Shown: positions 34,190 through 43,974 of the stretch, one piece after another
How positions within the stretch are numbered: the stretch's first letter is position 1
Layout of the letters: each line of letters begins with the position of its first letter
Assembly: GCA_942492055.1 (NCBI GenBank)
Contig: CALODP010000002.1
Coordinates: 124,001 to 188,000, forward strand
Origin: CALODP01 sp942492055
GTDB lineage: Bacteria; Bacteroidota; Ignavibacteria; Ignavibacteriales; Melioribacteraceae
Reading direction: 5' to 3'
DNA: 64,000 nt
Notes under the pieces: generated by a model
Databases searched by the model: none
Seen by the model: the letters and a program-made list of their open reading frames with translations, nothing else
Told to the model about the DNA's origin: nothing
Translations under genes and position numbers: made by a program

Positions 34190-37066
34190 ATGGCTACAGG
34201 ATTATTCTCTTCATGTAAAAAGAGTATTTTGATCGTTCCTTTCTTGCAATTACTATTCCTTTGCAATCTTCAAGCGCAAATAAAAGCTAAAATTGTGCAA
34301 ACCGCCGGTGGACCACAAATCAGTATTAATAACGCACTCTTCCGACCCCGAATGTTTTGGGGATCTAACAAAGGTGGAACCATTAATGTAACCGAAGAAT
34401 GGCATGAATTCACTTTTGAAGTTAATGTCCCTTTTGAGGCTAATTCCACATGGCATTTCCGCTTCGGTAAGGAAGCCGGAGAGATTTGGGTAAAGGATGT
34501 TAAGCTAATCAACGGTGAAACCGGAAAAACGGTATTAAGGGATAACTCATTTGTATCATCCCAAAATTTTAATTTGTCTTGGAATGTTTATCCTCCTGCT
34601 TCCGATAATCATGTGGGAGTAATAGATTATTCCGATTCCACATTGCATCTTACATTAAGTAATCCTCCGAACGGAGAAGCTTGGCCCGATTTCCATTTTT
34701 ACGGAAAATCGATAACCCTTTCTCCCAAAACAAAGTACATCTATTCTTTCAAAATGAAAGCGGATAAAGATAGAAGAGTATCCCCACAGGTTTATCATGT
34801 AGGTAACGGATGGACATATATCGGAGGGCCGTCATCAATTTTCATGGAAGAAATTAAAATGGCTGCCGACGTTGGGGTAAACATCATTACATTTAATATT
34901 CCCGCTTGTTGGTTATCTCCCGAAAAAGTAGACGATTGGCTTCCGATGGATGTGAAATGTCAGGAAATATTAAATGTAAATCCGAACGCCCTACTCCTTC
35001 CCAGAGTAGGATTGGACGCTCCAAAATGGTGGTTAGAGGCTAATCCGGATGCTCTGATGATTTTTGAGGATGGTTCGAAAGGGGATAAAGCCGCCATATC
35101 TCATAGAAAATATCGCCGTGAAGCATGCGCCCATTTGGAAAAACTTTCCATACATTTGGCAGATACATTCCCCGATAAAGTAATAGGAATTCATCCGTGC
35201 GGTCAAAATACCGGCGAATGGTTTTACGAAGATACATGGGGAAGAAAACTAAGCGGATATGATGAGGCTACAAAAACTGCCTGGCAAGCATACTCTTCCG
35301 GTAGTGGCGAAGTCCCTTCCCCTTCGGCAAGAAGATTGGCCGATAGCAGAAATTTATTAAAACCTACTACAGATAAAGATGTTATTGAGTTCAACAGATT
35401 TCTTCAGGATGAAATGGCCGATTTTCTCATAGAGTTGAGTGACGCGGCCAGAAGAGGAATTGGTCCCGATAAATTGATTCTCTTCTTTTACGGTTACCAA
35501 TATGAGTTCGGCCCGACCTATAATGGTCCTGCTACAAGTGGCCATTACGCGTTGGAAAAGATTTTGAACGCCCCGAATATTGATATCCTATCCGCTCCAA
35601 TCTCTTATTACGATAGAAAACTGACAGGATCCGGTCCGGTTATGACATCGGTTGAGAGTGTTCTTAGAGCAGGAAAGTATTGGTTGAACGAAGATGATTC
35701 GAGAACATATCTGAATGCCAATACAGTTGATCATAATCGTTACGGCGGAACAAATACGCAAGCAGAGACAAAATCGGTATTGCTTAGGAACGCTACTCAG
35801 TCGGCTATCAGAGGCTTCGGTACATGGTGGATGGATCATGGCGCCGGTACTTTCGGAGGATGGTTTGCCGATCCAGAACTATGGAAGGTAATGGATGAAG
35901 TAATGGTATTGGATAATGATATGTTTACCCGAAAAGAGTTCTATAATCCGGAAATAGCTCTGATCATGAATGAGGAAAGTATGCTCCATATTGCCGGAGG
36001 ATCGGATGTGTTGGGTAGAAATCTTTTATATAATGCGCGAGAAGTTTTTTCTCGAAGCGGAACAACCTTCGGGCAATATCTGCTTAATGATCAGCTGGAA
36101 GGGAATATCTCATCAAAAATGAAAGTTTTTTCCGCGGTTTGGGCTTTGGATGCCGAAACCCGAAAAGCGTTGATAAATAGCAAAAAGAAAGATGAAATGA
36201 GAGTATGGTGTTATGCCCCCGGATATATTACAGAAACGGGAATTAGTCTGGAAACGATGGAGGAACTTACCGGTTTCAATTTCGAGAGATTAATGAGATT
36301 AACGGCAATTTCAACACCCACCGAAGAAGGTATAAACATGGGAATAACAAATTCATGGGGCCCGGATAAATCGGTAAACCCGGTTTTTACCGTAAAACCT
36401 GATTCGGTTATTGTTTTGGCAACTTATAGTAACGGTAAACCTTCCGTAGCGATAAAAGAGAGCAACATGGGAACTGATGTCTTCATTGGAACTCCTTCTT
36501 TTACTTCGGAATTGATCCGGGCATTAGGTAAGTATTGCGGAATAAAACTATATGCCGAGGAGGATGTTAACGTATGGAGCGCCGAAAACTACTTGGCATT
36601 GCATACGGCAAAAGAAGGGGAATTAAATCTTTTCGTGGATAATTCCGATTCCGATATTTATAACGCGCTGACCGGAGAAAAGATGGGGAATGATTCCTTG
36701 TTTACATTTTCAGCCTCATCGGGAGAAACAAAACTTTTCAGATGGAATATTGCTACCGGTGTTGAGGAGGATAATATCCTTCCTCAACAATTTTCAGTGA
36801 GTCAAAATTATCCGAATCCCTTTAATCCGAGTACTAAGATAGAATACTCTTTGCCGATCGAAAGTAGTGTAAAGATTGAGATTGTAAATATATTGGGTGA
36901 ACGAGTTGATATATTCACAAAAAGTGCAGAACCTGCCGGAAAGCATAAGTTTACATGGAATGCGGCCAATTACCCGAGCGGATTATATATAATAAGAATA
37001 GAAGCTAACGGAATAAATTCAAACAAAAGATTTGCCGCAGTAAAAAAGGCTCTTTTGGTGAAATAA
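34190..37066 (+). CDS. Secreted T9SS glycoside-hydrolase-like protein
   Basis: 958 residues from ATG 34190; the longer frame from 33968 runs through repeat DNA and lacks a signal peptide at its start. Signal peptide at about 1-29 (ILIVPFLQLLFLCNLQAQ). A beta-sandwich, carbohydrate-binding-like region (about 30-190) precedes a TIM-barrel-like part reminiscent of GH42-type beta-galactosidases (NIITFNIPACWLSPEKVDDW, IGIHPCGQNTGEWFYEDTWG with candidate acid/base Glu). A C-terminal sorting domain (VSQNYPNPFNPSTKIEYSLP) directs it through T9SS. Likely substrate is a polysaccharide; the glycosidase call is by fold pattern only. Confidence 0.75.
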   Translation: MATGLFSSCKKSILIVPFLQLLFLCNLQAQIKAKIVQTAGGPQISINNALFRPRMFWGSNKGGTINVTEEWHEFTFEVNVPFEANSTWHFRFGKEAGEIWVKDVKLINGETGKTVLRDNSFVSSQNFNLSWNVYPPASDNHVGVIDYSDSTLHLTLSNPPNGEAWPDFHFYGKSITLSPKTKYIYSFKMKADKDRRVSPQVYHVGNGWTYIGGPSSIFMEEIKMAADVGVNIITFNIPACWLSPEKVDDWLPMDVKCQEILNVNPNALLLPRVGLDAPKWWLEANPDALMIFEDGSKGDKAAISHRKYRREACAHLEKLSIHLADTFPDKVIGIHPCGQNTGEWFYEDTWGRKLSGYDEATKTAWQAYSSGSGEVPSPSARRLADSRNLLKPTTDKDVIEFNRFLQDEMADFLIELSDAARRGIGPDKLILFFYGYQYEFGPTYNGPATSGHYALEKILNAPNIDILSAPISYYDRKLTGSGPVMTSVESVLRAGKYWLNEDDSRTYLNANTVDHNRYGGTNTQAETKSVLLRNATQSAIRGFGTWWMDHGAGTFGGWFADPELWKVMDEVMVLDNDMFTRKEFYNPEIALIMNEESMLHIAGGSDVLGRNLLYNAREVFSRSGTTFGQYLLNDQLEGNISSKMKVFSAVWALDAETRKALINSKKKDEMRVWCYAPGYITETGISLETMEELTGFNFERLMRLTAISTPTEEGINMGITNSWGPDKSVNPVFTVKPDSVIVLATYSNGKPSVAIKESNMGTDVFIGTPSFTSELIRALGKYCGIKLYAEEDVNVWSAENYLALHTAKEGELNLFVDNSDSDIYNALTGEKMGNDSLFTFSASSGETKLFRWNIATGVEEDNILPQQFSVSQNYPNPFNPSTKIEYSLPIESSVKIEIVNILGERVDIFTKSAEPAGKHKFTWNAANYPSGLYIIRIEANGINSNKRFAAVKKALLVK

Positions 37067-37079
37067 TAAATAATATTCT

Positions 37080-37190
37080 TCTCTCTTCTCAGTGAACTCA
37101 GTGGTGCATGTTCTAATGAATGTAAAACCACAGAGGCCGCAGAGAACACAGAGAAAAAGAATATAATATATTTGTTCTTCTCAGTGAACT
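37080..37190. repeat. Dispersed 'cacagag' repeat cluster 4; 3' flank of group II intron
   Basis: A forward unit 'ttcttctcagtgaactcagtggtgcatg' type at 37082-37112 is followed by inverted 'accacagaggccgcagagaacacagag'. It then reads 'ttcttctcagtgaact' up to 37190, where the intron begins. Confidence 0.75.
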
Positions 37191-39143
37191 GTAGAGTAGA
37201 GCCGGCCAGAGATTAAACCTCAAGCCAGCCCCCTCGTCAAACCGTACGTGCGGTTTTCCCGCATACGGCTTTCCTGATCACCTTCATTCACCCGCAAAGG
37301 TTGGTCGTCTTCCGGAAGTAGCGTATGGTTTTATAAGTCCGTACTTCTTAACTAATATGTTAAATGCCTGCTGACGATACAAGCGCGACTTCCTTTGACT
37401 CTTCCGATTAAAGTATCTGTGTAATCTCATTCTCAGATAGTCTTCCAGTTTCTTCAATGAGTTTTGTGGGTAGCTTACCTTTTCAATTTTGTAATAGTTT
37501 ATCCAACCGTTCAGTATCGGATTTAACTCTTTGACCAAAGCTTCTACCTTAAAGTGTCCTGTCTTTTTCAGCTTTCTGCTTATTTTCATTCTAAGCTTTT
37601 TCTCTGATTCCGGTTTGGGGATAATATTCCAGTATTTCGTACCGGCAACAACCAGACTTCTATCCCATCTAAATCTAAACCCCAGAAAATCAAAACATTC
37701 ACTCTTGGCATCAATCAACTTTGTTTTACTATCGTTGATCCGAAGCTCCATCTTAGACAAATAATACTCTACTTGTGTTATTAACTCTTTCGGTATTCTC
37801 TTTCCCAACAGAATGAAGTCATCGGCGTATCTGATCATCTTCACACCTTGCCGAGAAAAGATTCCATCCGTTTTATTAACAATGCGGTCCAGTAAATTCA
37901 TATAGATGTTAGCTAACAATGGGGAAATCACGCCTCCTTGAGGAGTTCCCATATTGTTTTTCTTCCCACCGGTATATCGTCCGTCCTCTTCAACTATAGG
38001 GACTTTCAACCATAGTTTAATTATGTGGAGTATACTAGGGTCAGCTATACGTTCCTTTAATGCTATCATTAACTTATCGTGTGGGATAGTATCAAAGTAT
38101 TTACTTAAATCGGCATCATAAACAACATGGTTGCCTTGTCTGAGGTTATTCCGAACTTCTGTTATTGCGTCTTTGGCCGACTTCTTTGGTCTGAACCCAT
38201 AAGAGGAATCATCAAAGTCAGCTTCAAACAGAGGTTCTATTACTATCTTGACAGCTTGTTGAGCTACTCTATCTCTAATTACGGGTAAGCCTAACGGTCG
38301 TTTCCCTCCGTTCGGCTTCTCGATCCATACTCGTTTAACCGGCTTTGGAAGATATGTTCGCTTTCTCAAATCTTCGGATAGTTCATCCAAAAACTTTTGA
38401 ACGCCATACTTCTCAATGTCAGTAAAACTGATTCCGTCTACTCCGGGTGCGCCTTTCTTCTTTTTGCACCTTTTGTAACTTTCCTCGAGTATGTACTTTA
38501 GAAATATTTTATCGTACAACACATAATACTTTCTCTCTTTTTCCAGCTTTGCCGATAAATATAGCTTTAGTTGTAATAATCGGACTCTTTCCCGAGAATT
38601 GAGATCTTTGCGTTTCTGTAGCTTAAGATTATCCAATTCTCTTTGCAATCTCTCTTGATTACTGTTATTCATCAATTCCTTGATCTCCCTATTTCTAAAT
38701 TCGTTATAACCAGTAGTGTTCCTTCCCTCCACGCAAGTTATGTTGTCTTGCGTATCAACAGTACTACGACACATTCGCCACCCTCATCCTATAGATCGTC
38801 ATATCTATATCAGTTAGGGCTTCCCAAGTTCATGCGCTACCTTTATCATGCACGCCATCCCATCATACCCCGTGCAGCCGTATTGTTGCAAATTGCCGTT
38901 GCTTCACAATACGTAACAGACTTCATCAACACAGGCAGACTGGTCACTGCAGGTCAGAGTAACGAGGCCTAACTGGGTTCATTTGCATTACGGCTTACAT
39001 GATCGCTCAATATGAACTTAGTACAATTTGTTTCCTCCTTGCACCTCATAAGAGCTTCAAGCTGAACGGCAAATTGGCTTGTGTAACTTTTTCATTTTAC
39101 ATAGGTATTCATTTATTATTAAAACGCACGCTTCTTGGCGTAC
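37191..39143 (-). mobile_element. Group II intron
   Basis: On the minus strand it runs from GTACGCCAAGAAG (39143) to CTCTAC (37191). The 3' part has a domain V-like stem (GAGCCGTATGCGG...CCGCACGTACGG type, about 37235-37275) after the reverse transcriptase gene. Joining the flanks gives 'ttcttctcagtgaact|ctgtgttctcagtggtgcatg', which matches the uninterrupted dispersed repeat at 37082-37112 and so supports the boundaries. The 5' end GUACG departs from the usual GUGYG. Confidence 0.85.
37284..38672 (-). CDS. ltrA: Group II intron reverse transcriptase/maturase
   Basis: About 462 residues from ATG 38672, where AAGGAA lies just upstream; the frame is open to 38774. The RT core has KGAPGVDGISF, KPNGGKRPLGLPVIRDRVAQ, the QGGVISPLLANIYMN block and the catalytic YADDF. 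The X/maturase domain follows (LNPILNGWINYYK). No HNH endonuclease domain follows the X domain. It splices and reverse-transcribes the host intron. It appears intact. Confidence 0.93.
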   Translation of the reverse strand: MNNSNQERLQRELDNLKLQKRKDLNSRERVRLLQLKLYLSAKLEKERKYYVLYDKIFLKYILEESYKRCKKKKGAPGVDGISFTDIEKYGVQKFLDELSEDLRKRTYLPKPVKRVWIEKPNGGKRPLGLPVIRDRVAQQAVKIVIEPLFEADFDDSSYGFRPKKSAKDAITEVRNNLRQGNHVVYDADLSKYFDTIPHDKLMIALKERIADPSILHIIKLWLKVPIVEEDGRYTGGKKNNMGTPQGGVISPLLANIYMNLLDRIVNKTDGIFSRQGVKMIRYADDFILLGKRIPKELITQVEYYLSKMELRINDSKTKLIDAKSECFDFLGFRFRWDRSLVVAGTKYWNIIPKPESEKKLRMKISRKLKKTGHFKVEALVKELNPILNGWINYYKIEKVSYPQNSLKKLEDYLRMRLHRYFNRKSQRKSRLYRQQAFNILVKKYGLIKPYATSGRRPTFAGE

Positions 39144-39295
39144 CTGTGTTCTCAGTGGTGCATGCTCTAATGAATATAAAATCACAGAAGAAAAGATAAA
39201 AATGTTTAGCCCTTCTCAGTGTCCTCAGTGCTCTCAGTGGTAAATGTTCTAATGAATATAGAAAAAGGAGTATTTGTTCTTCTCAGTGGTAAGAT
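39144..39295. repeat. Dispersed 'cacagag' repeat cluster 5; 5' flank of group II intron
   Basis: It begins 'ctgtgttctcagtggtgcatgctctaatgaatata' directly at the intron end. Units follow at about 39212-39241 ('cttctcagtgtcctcagtgctctcagtgg') and 39277-39291. Confidence 0.75.
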
Positions 39296-39301
39296 TTCTT
39301 C

Positions 39302-39331
39302 AAAAAAAATCCCCCGATGAAAACCGGGGGA
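39302..39331 (-). terminator. Intrinsic terminator of gatB
   Basis: On the minus strand CCCCCGG-loop-CGGGGG (arms 39325-39330 and 39311-39316) is followed by eight T (39309-39302). Confidence 0.88.
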
Positions 39332-39338
39332 GTGAAAT

Positions 39339-40781
39339 CTATTTTTTGCTATTGAGTTTTTCTCGTAGTAGTTGGTTAACCATTTGCGGGTTGGCTTTTC
39401 CGCGTGATTCTTTCATAATCTGTCCGACAAAGAACCCTATTACCTGTTCCTTCCCTGCCAAGAATTGTTCAACCTGTTTCGGGTTGGCTTCAATTATTTT
39501 TTCAACAATAGGCTCAATCGCGGAAGTATCGGTAATTTGAACAAGATTCTTCTCTTTAACTATCTCTTCCGGATCTTTGTTGCTTGCAAGCATATCGGGG
39601 AAAATATCTTTGGCTATCTTACCACTGATTGTATTCTTCGAAATCAGTTTAATCAGTTTACCCAAATTCTCTGCTGATACCGGACATTCGGTCGCTTCGA
39701 TTTTGTTGTCATTCAGAACTTTGAGAATATCTCCCATTACCCAGTTACTCGCTATTTTGTAGTTATCGGTAACTTTCAATACATCTTCGTAATAATCGGC
39801 CAATTGTCTGCTCGAAGTAAGAATATCGGCGTCATATTCCGGTAAGGAATACTCACTGATAAAACGATTCTTTCTGGCTTCCGGTAGTTCCGGCATATTT
39901 TTGGCAATTTCATTTTTCCATTCGTCCGAAACAACAACAGGCATTAAATCAGGTTCCGGGAAGTATCTGTAATCATTTGCTTCCTCTTTGCTTCTCATTG
40001 GTCTTACTTCCAAAGCGTCCGCGTCCCAGAGAAGAGTTTCCTGTGTTATTTTTCCACCTTCGTCAAGTATCTCTATTTGTCTTTCTATTTCTACCTGAAT
40101 AGCTTTTTCAACATTACGGAAAGAGTTCATATTCTTTACTTCGGTTTTTGTACCGAATTCTTTCTGTCCTACCGGTCGGATGGAAATATTGGCATCACAT
40201 CTTAATGATCCTTCTTCCATATTGCCGTCGCAAATTCCGAGGTAAGTAACAATCTGTTTCAACTTGGTCAAATAAAGATAAGCCTCTTCCGCCGAGCGCA
40301 TATCCGGCTCGCTTACTATTTCGGCAAGCGGAGTTCCGCATCTGTTCAAATCCACATGAGTCTGTGGGCCGAGATCATGAATCGATTTTCCGGCATCTTC
40401 TTCCATATGAATTCTTGTAATACCAAGTCTCTTTTCGGTTCCGTCGGATAGCACTATATCCATATGTCCCTCTAAGCAGATCGGTTCGTCGAATTGGGAT
40501 GTTTGCCATCCTTTGGGAAGATCGGGATAGAAATAATTCTTTCTCGCGAATATCGATTTCTTATTAATCTCGCAATTAGTAGCGAGCCCCAAAAGAATGG
40601 TATATTCGATCATTTTCTTATTCATAACAGGGAGCACACCCGGATGACCTAGACAAACCGGACAAACATTTGTATTCGGTGGCATCCCGAATTTAGTTGA
40701 ACATCCGCAAAATGTTTTCGTTTCTGTCAATAACTGCGCGTGTACTTCCAATCCGATTACAGCTTCGTATTTAGAACTCAT
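39339..40781 (-). CDS. gatB: Asp/Glu-tRNA amidotransferase subunit B
   Basis: 480 residues from ATG 40781 (MSSKYEAVIGLEVHAQL); the longer frame to 40829 adds a hydrophobic stretch that is not part of the family. Hallmarks: IGLEVHAQL, CGCSTKFG and NVCPVCLGHPGVLPV (zinc/active-site region), EDAGKSIH, and the C-terminal YqeY-like tail (IMKESRGKANPQMVNQLL). With GatA and GatC it amidates Glu-tRNA(Gln) and/or Asp-tRNA(Asn) in the cytoplasm. It stands alone here and ends at a strong terminator. Confidence 0.97.
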   Translation of the reverse strand: MSSKYEAVIGLEVHAQLLTETKTFCGCSTKFGMPPNTNVCPVCLGHPGVLPVMNKKMIEYTILLGLATNCEINKKSIFARKNYFYPDLPKGWQTSQFDEPICLEGHMDIVLSDGTEKRLGITRIHMEEDAGKSIHDLGPQTHVDLNRCGTPLAEIVSEPDMRSAEEAYLYLTKLKQIVTYLGICDGNMEEGSLRCDANISIRPVGQKEFGTKTEVKNMNSFRNVEKAIQVEIERQIEILDEGGKITQETLLWDADALEVRPMRSKEEANDYRYFPEPDLMPVVVSDEWKNEIAKNMPELPEARKNRFISEYSLPEYDADILTSSRQLADYYEDVLKVTDNYKIASNWVMGDILKVLNDNKIEATECPVSAENLGKLIKLISKNTISGKIAKDIFPDMLASNKDPEEIVKEKNLVQITDTSAIEPIVEKIIEANPKQVEQFLAGKEQVIGFFVGQIMKESRGKANPQMVNQLLREKLNSKK

Positions 40782-40963
40782 GAGTACTATCCGTAAAAAC
40801 TTTATAAAATAGAAAGCAAATATAAGCATTATTTAAGAAAATGATAAAAGAGTGTGAAACAAAAGGGGCTTGAAATGTCTCTCTATCTTTATAAAAAAGA
40901 TTCATTTTTGTTTTATATCTTAGGAGGGGAGTTATTGTCGAATAATCAGAATAAGGAGGAGTC

Positions 40964-41680
40964 ATGAAATTAGAGGCTTTGATTTTCGCCGCGCATCCCG
41001 ACGACGCGGAAATAGGGATGGGGGGAACAATCTCAAAGATGACTTCGGAAGGGCTTGATATAGGGATTGTCGATTTTTCCGAGGCTGAGCTGAGCACAAG
41101 AGGAACTGTTGCGGAAAGGAGAAAAGAGACCGAAGAAGCTTCGAAAATACTCGGATTGAGTATAAGAGAAAATCTCCATTTGCCCGACGGAAAAATTAAA
41201 CAAGATGAACTCTTGGTATTGGAAATAGTAAGGAGAATAAGAAAATACCAGCCGAAAATTATTTTTGCTCCATATCTGAATGATCGTCACCCCGATCATA
41301 TGGGGGCCGCGGCATCGGTAAAGGAGGCCTTCTTCTATTCCGGATTACAAAAATATTTTACCGAGCTTAACGGTGAAAAACAGGAAGCTTACAGACCCGA
41401 AAAGCTATATTATTATATGCAGACATATGAGTTCTCTCCTTCTTTTATAGTTGATATATCGGAAACATTCGAAACAAAGATGGCAGCCATAAGAGCCTAT
41501 AAATCCCAGTTCCATGATCCGGATAGCACGGAACCGGAAACATTTATTAGTAAACCCGGTTTTGTAAGATATTTGGAATCACGGGCAGGATATTTTGGTT
41601 TTCAAATAAGAAAGGATTTCGGTGAGCCTTTTTATTGCGAAGAACAGATAGAGTATGATATTATACATTCATTGAAATAG
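40964..41680 (+). CDS. bshB1: PIG-L deacetylase, BshB1 type (bacillithiol synthesis)
   Basis: 238 residues, start fixed by AAGGAGGAG. Zinc motifs AAHPDDAEIGMGG and RHPDHMGA are those of BshB1/LmbE-like deacetylases. The family removes the acetyl group from GlcNAc-malate on the way to bacillithiol, the low-molecular-weight thiol of many Bacteroidota and Firmicutes. It heads a run of three co-directional genes with short gaps; bshA and bshC are not in the window. Confidence 0.9.
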   Translation: MKLEALIFAAHPDDAEIGMGGTISKMTSEGLDIGIVDFSEAELSTRGTVAERRKETEEASKILGLSIRENLHLPDGKIKQDELLVLEIVRRIRKYQPKIIFAPYLNDRHPDHMGAAASVKEAFFYSGLQKYFTELNGEKQEAYRPEKLYYYMQTYEFSPSFIVDISETFETKMAAIRAYKSQFHDPDSTEPETFISKPGFVRYLESRAGYFGFQIRKDFGEPFYCEEQIEYDIIHSLK

Positions 41681-41690
41681 GGATAATGAT

Positions 41691-42548
41691 ATGAGAGTCG
41701 GTGTAATCGGTATCGGATTAATGGGGGCCCCGATAGCTACTAATTATTTGAAAGCAGGATTTGAAGTTACCGTTTTTAACAGGACTATTGAAAAATGTAA
41801 AGCGCTGGAAGAAGAAGGAGCGAAGGTAGCGAAAGATATTCCGGAATTATTAAGCAATAGCGACACCATTATTCTTATGTTGCCCGACTATGCTTCCGTT
41901 TCATCCGCATTAAAAGAGCATTATTCCGCGCTCAACGGGAAGACGATAATTCAGATGAGTACAATCTCTCCTAATGAGAGTGAGGAATTGAATGAAATCG
42001 CAGGGGAATTCGGAATAAATTATTTTGAAGCTCCGGTATTGGGAAGCATCCCCCAAATAAAGGAAAAATCACTAATCATATTATTCGGCGGAAAGAAATC
42101 GGAATATGAAGAATGGAAATCCTTCTTTGCCCATCTTGGCAAAAAGATTGAGTATTGCGGGGAAATAGGGAAAGCCTCCGCAATGAAATTAGGATTAAAT
42201 CAATTGATCGCTTCTTTAACCGCTGCCTTTTCCATGAGTCTCGGCTTTATTCGCGAATCGGAATTGGATATCGATCTGTTTATGAATATTCTGAGAGAAA
42301 GCGCTCTTTATGCTCCTACTTATGATAAAAAGCTGGGAAAGATGATGGAAAGAAATTTTGATAATCCGAACTTTCCGCTAAAACATCTCTTGAAGGATTT
42401 GGATCTGATCAGAAATTCCTTCGGAGATAAAGGAATAAATATAGCTCCTTTGGATGGAGTAAGAAGAGTAATAGAAGATGCTTTGAGCCAGGGATTAGCG
42501 GAGAAAGATTATTCTTCTCTCTATAACGGTGTTCATTATAAGGAGTAA
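41691..42548 (+). CDS. 3-hydroxyisobutyrate dehydrogenase-family oxidoreductase
   Basis: 285 residues. The N-terminal NAD(P) fold begins VGVIGIGLMGAPIATNYLKAG. The substrate motif reads FEAPVLGSIPQI (usually DAPVSGG), and the catalytic Lys lies in GEIGKASAMKLGLNQL. The family comprises beta-hydroxyacid dehydrogenases and succinic semialdehyde/glyoxylate reductases (GLYR). It starts 10 bp after bshB1. The substrate cannot be assigned; a link to thiol chemistry is only by position. Confidence 0.9.
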   Translation: MRVGVIGIGLMGAPIATNYLKAGFEVTVFNRTIEKCKALEEEGAKVAKDIPELLSNSDTIILMLPDYASVSSALKEHYSALNGKTIIQMSTISPNESEELNEIAGEFGINYFEAPVLGSIPQIKEKSLIILFGGKKSEYEEWKSFFAHLGKKIEYCGEIGKASAMKLGLNQLIASLTAAFSMSLGFIRESELDIDLFMNILRESALYAPTYDKKLGKMMERNFDNPNFPLKHLLKDLDLIRNSFGDKGINIAPLDGVRRVIEDALSQGLAEKDYSSLYNGVHYKE

Positions 42549-42602
42549 TATGAATCCCAAAAGTTTTTTTTGCATCCAATCAATAAAAATAAAGAGGGGA
42601 AA

Positions 42603-42989
42603 ATGAGTTATTATCACGCGAAAAAAACAGATTACAATTTCGATCAGGCTATTGATCGAATTACGGAAGAGTTAAAGGTTGTCGGTTTCGGAATCCTGAC
42701 CGAAATAGACGTAAAGGAAACATTAAAGAAAAAGCTGGATGTTGATTTCAGAAAATATAAAATTCTGGGAGCATGCAATCCGCAATTCGCCTATAAAGCA
42801 TTAAGCGCGGAAGATAAAATCGGGGTCCTTCTTCCATGCAGTGTTGTTGTGCAAGAACATAACGACGGAAAAGTGGAAGTAGCTATTATGAATCCTTTGG
42901 AAGGAATGAAATCCGTTGATTCCCCCCAATTAGCGGAATTGGCCGGTGAAGTAAACGGAAAACTAATTGCGGCTCTTGAGAATTTATAA
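42603..42989 (+). CDS. DUF302 protein
   Basis: 128 residues from ATG 42603 (AGAGGGG upstream; the longer frame at 42570 lacks it). The DUF302 pattern is clear: FDQAIDRITEELKVVGFGIL, ILGACNPQFAYKAL and VLLPCSVVVQEHNDGKVEVAI. The CNP and PC cysteines suggest a redox or metal role, but the family is uncharacterised. Last gene of the bshB1 group, followed by a terminator. Confidence 0.88.
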   Translation: MSYYHAKKTDYNFDQAIDRITEELKVVGFGILTEIDVKETLKKKLDVDFRKYKILGACNPQFAYKALSAEDKIGVLLPCSVVVQEHNDGKVEVAIMNPLEGMKSVDSPQLAELAGEVNGKLIAALENL

Positions 42990-43016
42990 TATTAATTTGC
43001 TCCGTTGGCAGTCGGG

Positions 43017-43063
43017 AAAAGGGAATGGTTATTTGGAAATTATCGAAAAGTCATTCCCTTTTA
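43017..43063. terminator. Bidirectional long-loop terminator
   Basis: AAAAGGGAATG (43017-43027) pairs with CATTCCCTTTT (43052-43062). It lies between convergent genes. The same GGGAATG/CATTCCC design recurs at 61544-61647. Confidence 0.6.
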
Positions 43064-43071
43064 CTTTAATA

Positions 43072-43887
43072 TTATCTCTTTTTCACAATTCCATTTAATA
43101 ACCGGACTAATATTATTCCATTAATTGACGCGAAAACCACCATAATATACGCAAGAGTATGATTGTCTGTTACTCCCTGTCGTTCCATAATAATACTCAA
43201 TAAACCGATTGTAATGTCCATCAGGAAAGAGAATGTAAGAGCTGTAGGAGCCAAAAGATATCCGAAAGAATTTTTCCGAAGAAGTAAGATACCTATGATA
43301 ATAAAGGATGGTAATACAATCGAAAGATCAAGTGTATGAACGGGATTTGTAAGAGCTCCTATTTCGGAAATACATTTTGGAGTTGTGTTCGTTAGAGAAG
43401 CCGGAATAATCTCGGCTAACCACATCCCGTAGAAATTCAAGGCCAGTATAATAAGAAATATCCCCGAAGTTTTAACCGGAGTTTTATCTGAGAACCATTT
43501 TGTGATATCTTTTTTGGAGTGTTTTATCAGATGTATTAATAATGAATAAAATGAGAGCCCCAAAATAGCGCAATAGAATAAATACATCGGGTTGAAATGT
43601 ATTGCGAATCCGTATATCACAAATGTATAAATCAGATAGGCCAACGAACCGCTCGAAAGAAGAATTCCTGTTTTGCTTCCTCTATAAGCTAGAAAAGAGG
43701 TAACCAATAGAAAGGGAGTGATTAAAAATAGATCCGCAATATCTTGCCCTATTGCCTGCGAGATCCAGTTAGCGGTTTCTCGGTAGTAAAAATTGTCGGT
43801 TGTCAATCCGATTACACTGACAAAAGCGACCAAGACCGCGACGCAAATTGCTAATACAAATGGGAGTTTTTCTTTGGTTCTTCTCAT
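43072..43887 (-). CDS. Polytopic membrane protein, unknown function
   Basis: 271 residues with about seven hydrophobic helices (for example FVLAICVAVLVAFVSVIGL, TSGIFLIILALNFYGMWLAEI, YIMVVFASINGIILVRLL). There are no transporter or enzyme motifs I can name. It is convergent with the DUF302 gene and co-directional with, but 87 bp from, the next minus-strand T9SS gene's end. A single-gene unit seems likely. Confidence 0.75.
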   Translation of the reverse strand: MRRTKEKLPFVLAICVAVLVAFVSVIGLTTDNFYYRETANWISQAIGQDIADLFLITPFLLVTSFLAYRGSKTGILLSSGSLAYLIYTFVIYGFAIHFNPMYLFYCAILGLSFYSLLIHLIKHSKKDITKWFSDKTPVKTSGIFLIILALNFYGMWLAEIIPASLTNTTPKCISEIGALTNPVHTLDLSIVLPSFIIIGILLLRKNSFGYLLAPTALTFSFLMDITIGLLSIIMERQGVTDNHTLAYIMVVFASINGIILVRLLNGIVKKR

Positions 43888-43974
43888 TCAGTATATTCCG
43901 TAGATAGAGTAGGATAACGCGAAGCAATATAACAAATGGATATATTAAATTCAGATTTGAAGAATTATCCGGCT

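Noticed and set aside
38643..38972. Plus-strand 109-residue frame
   Set aside because: It lies antisense in the 5' structured part of the group II intron.
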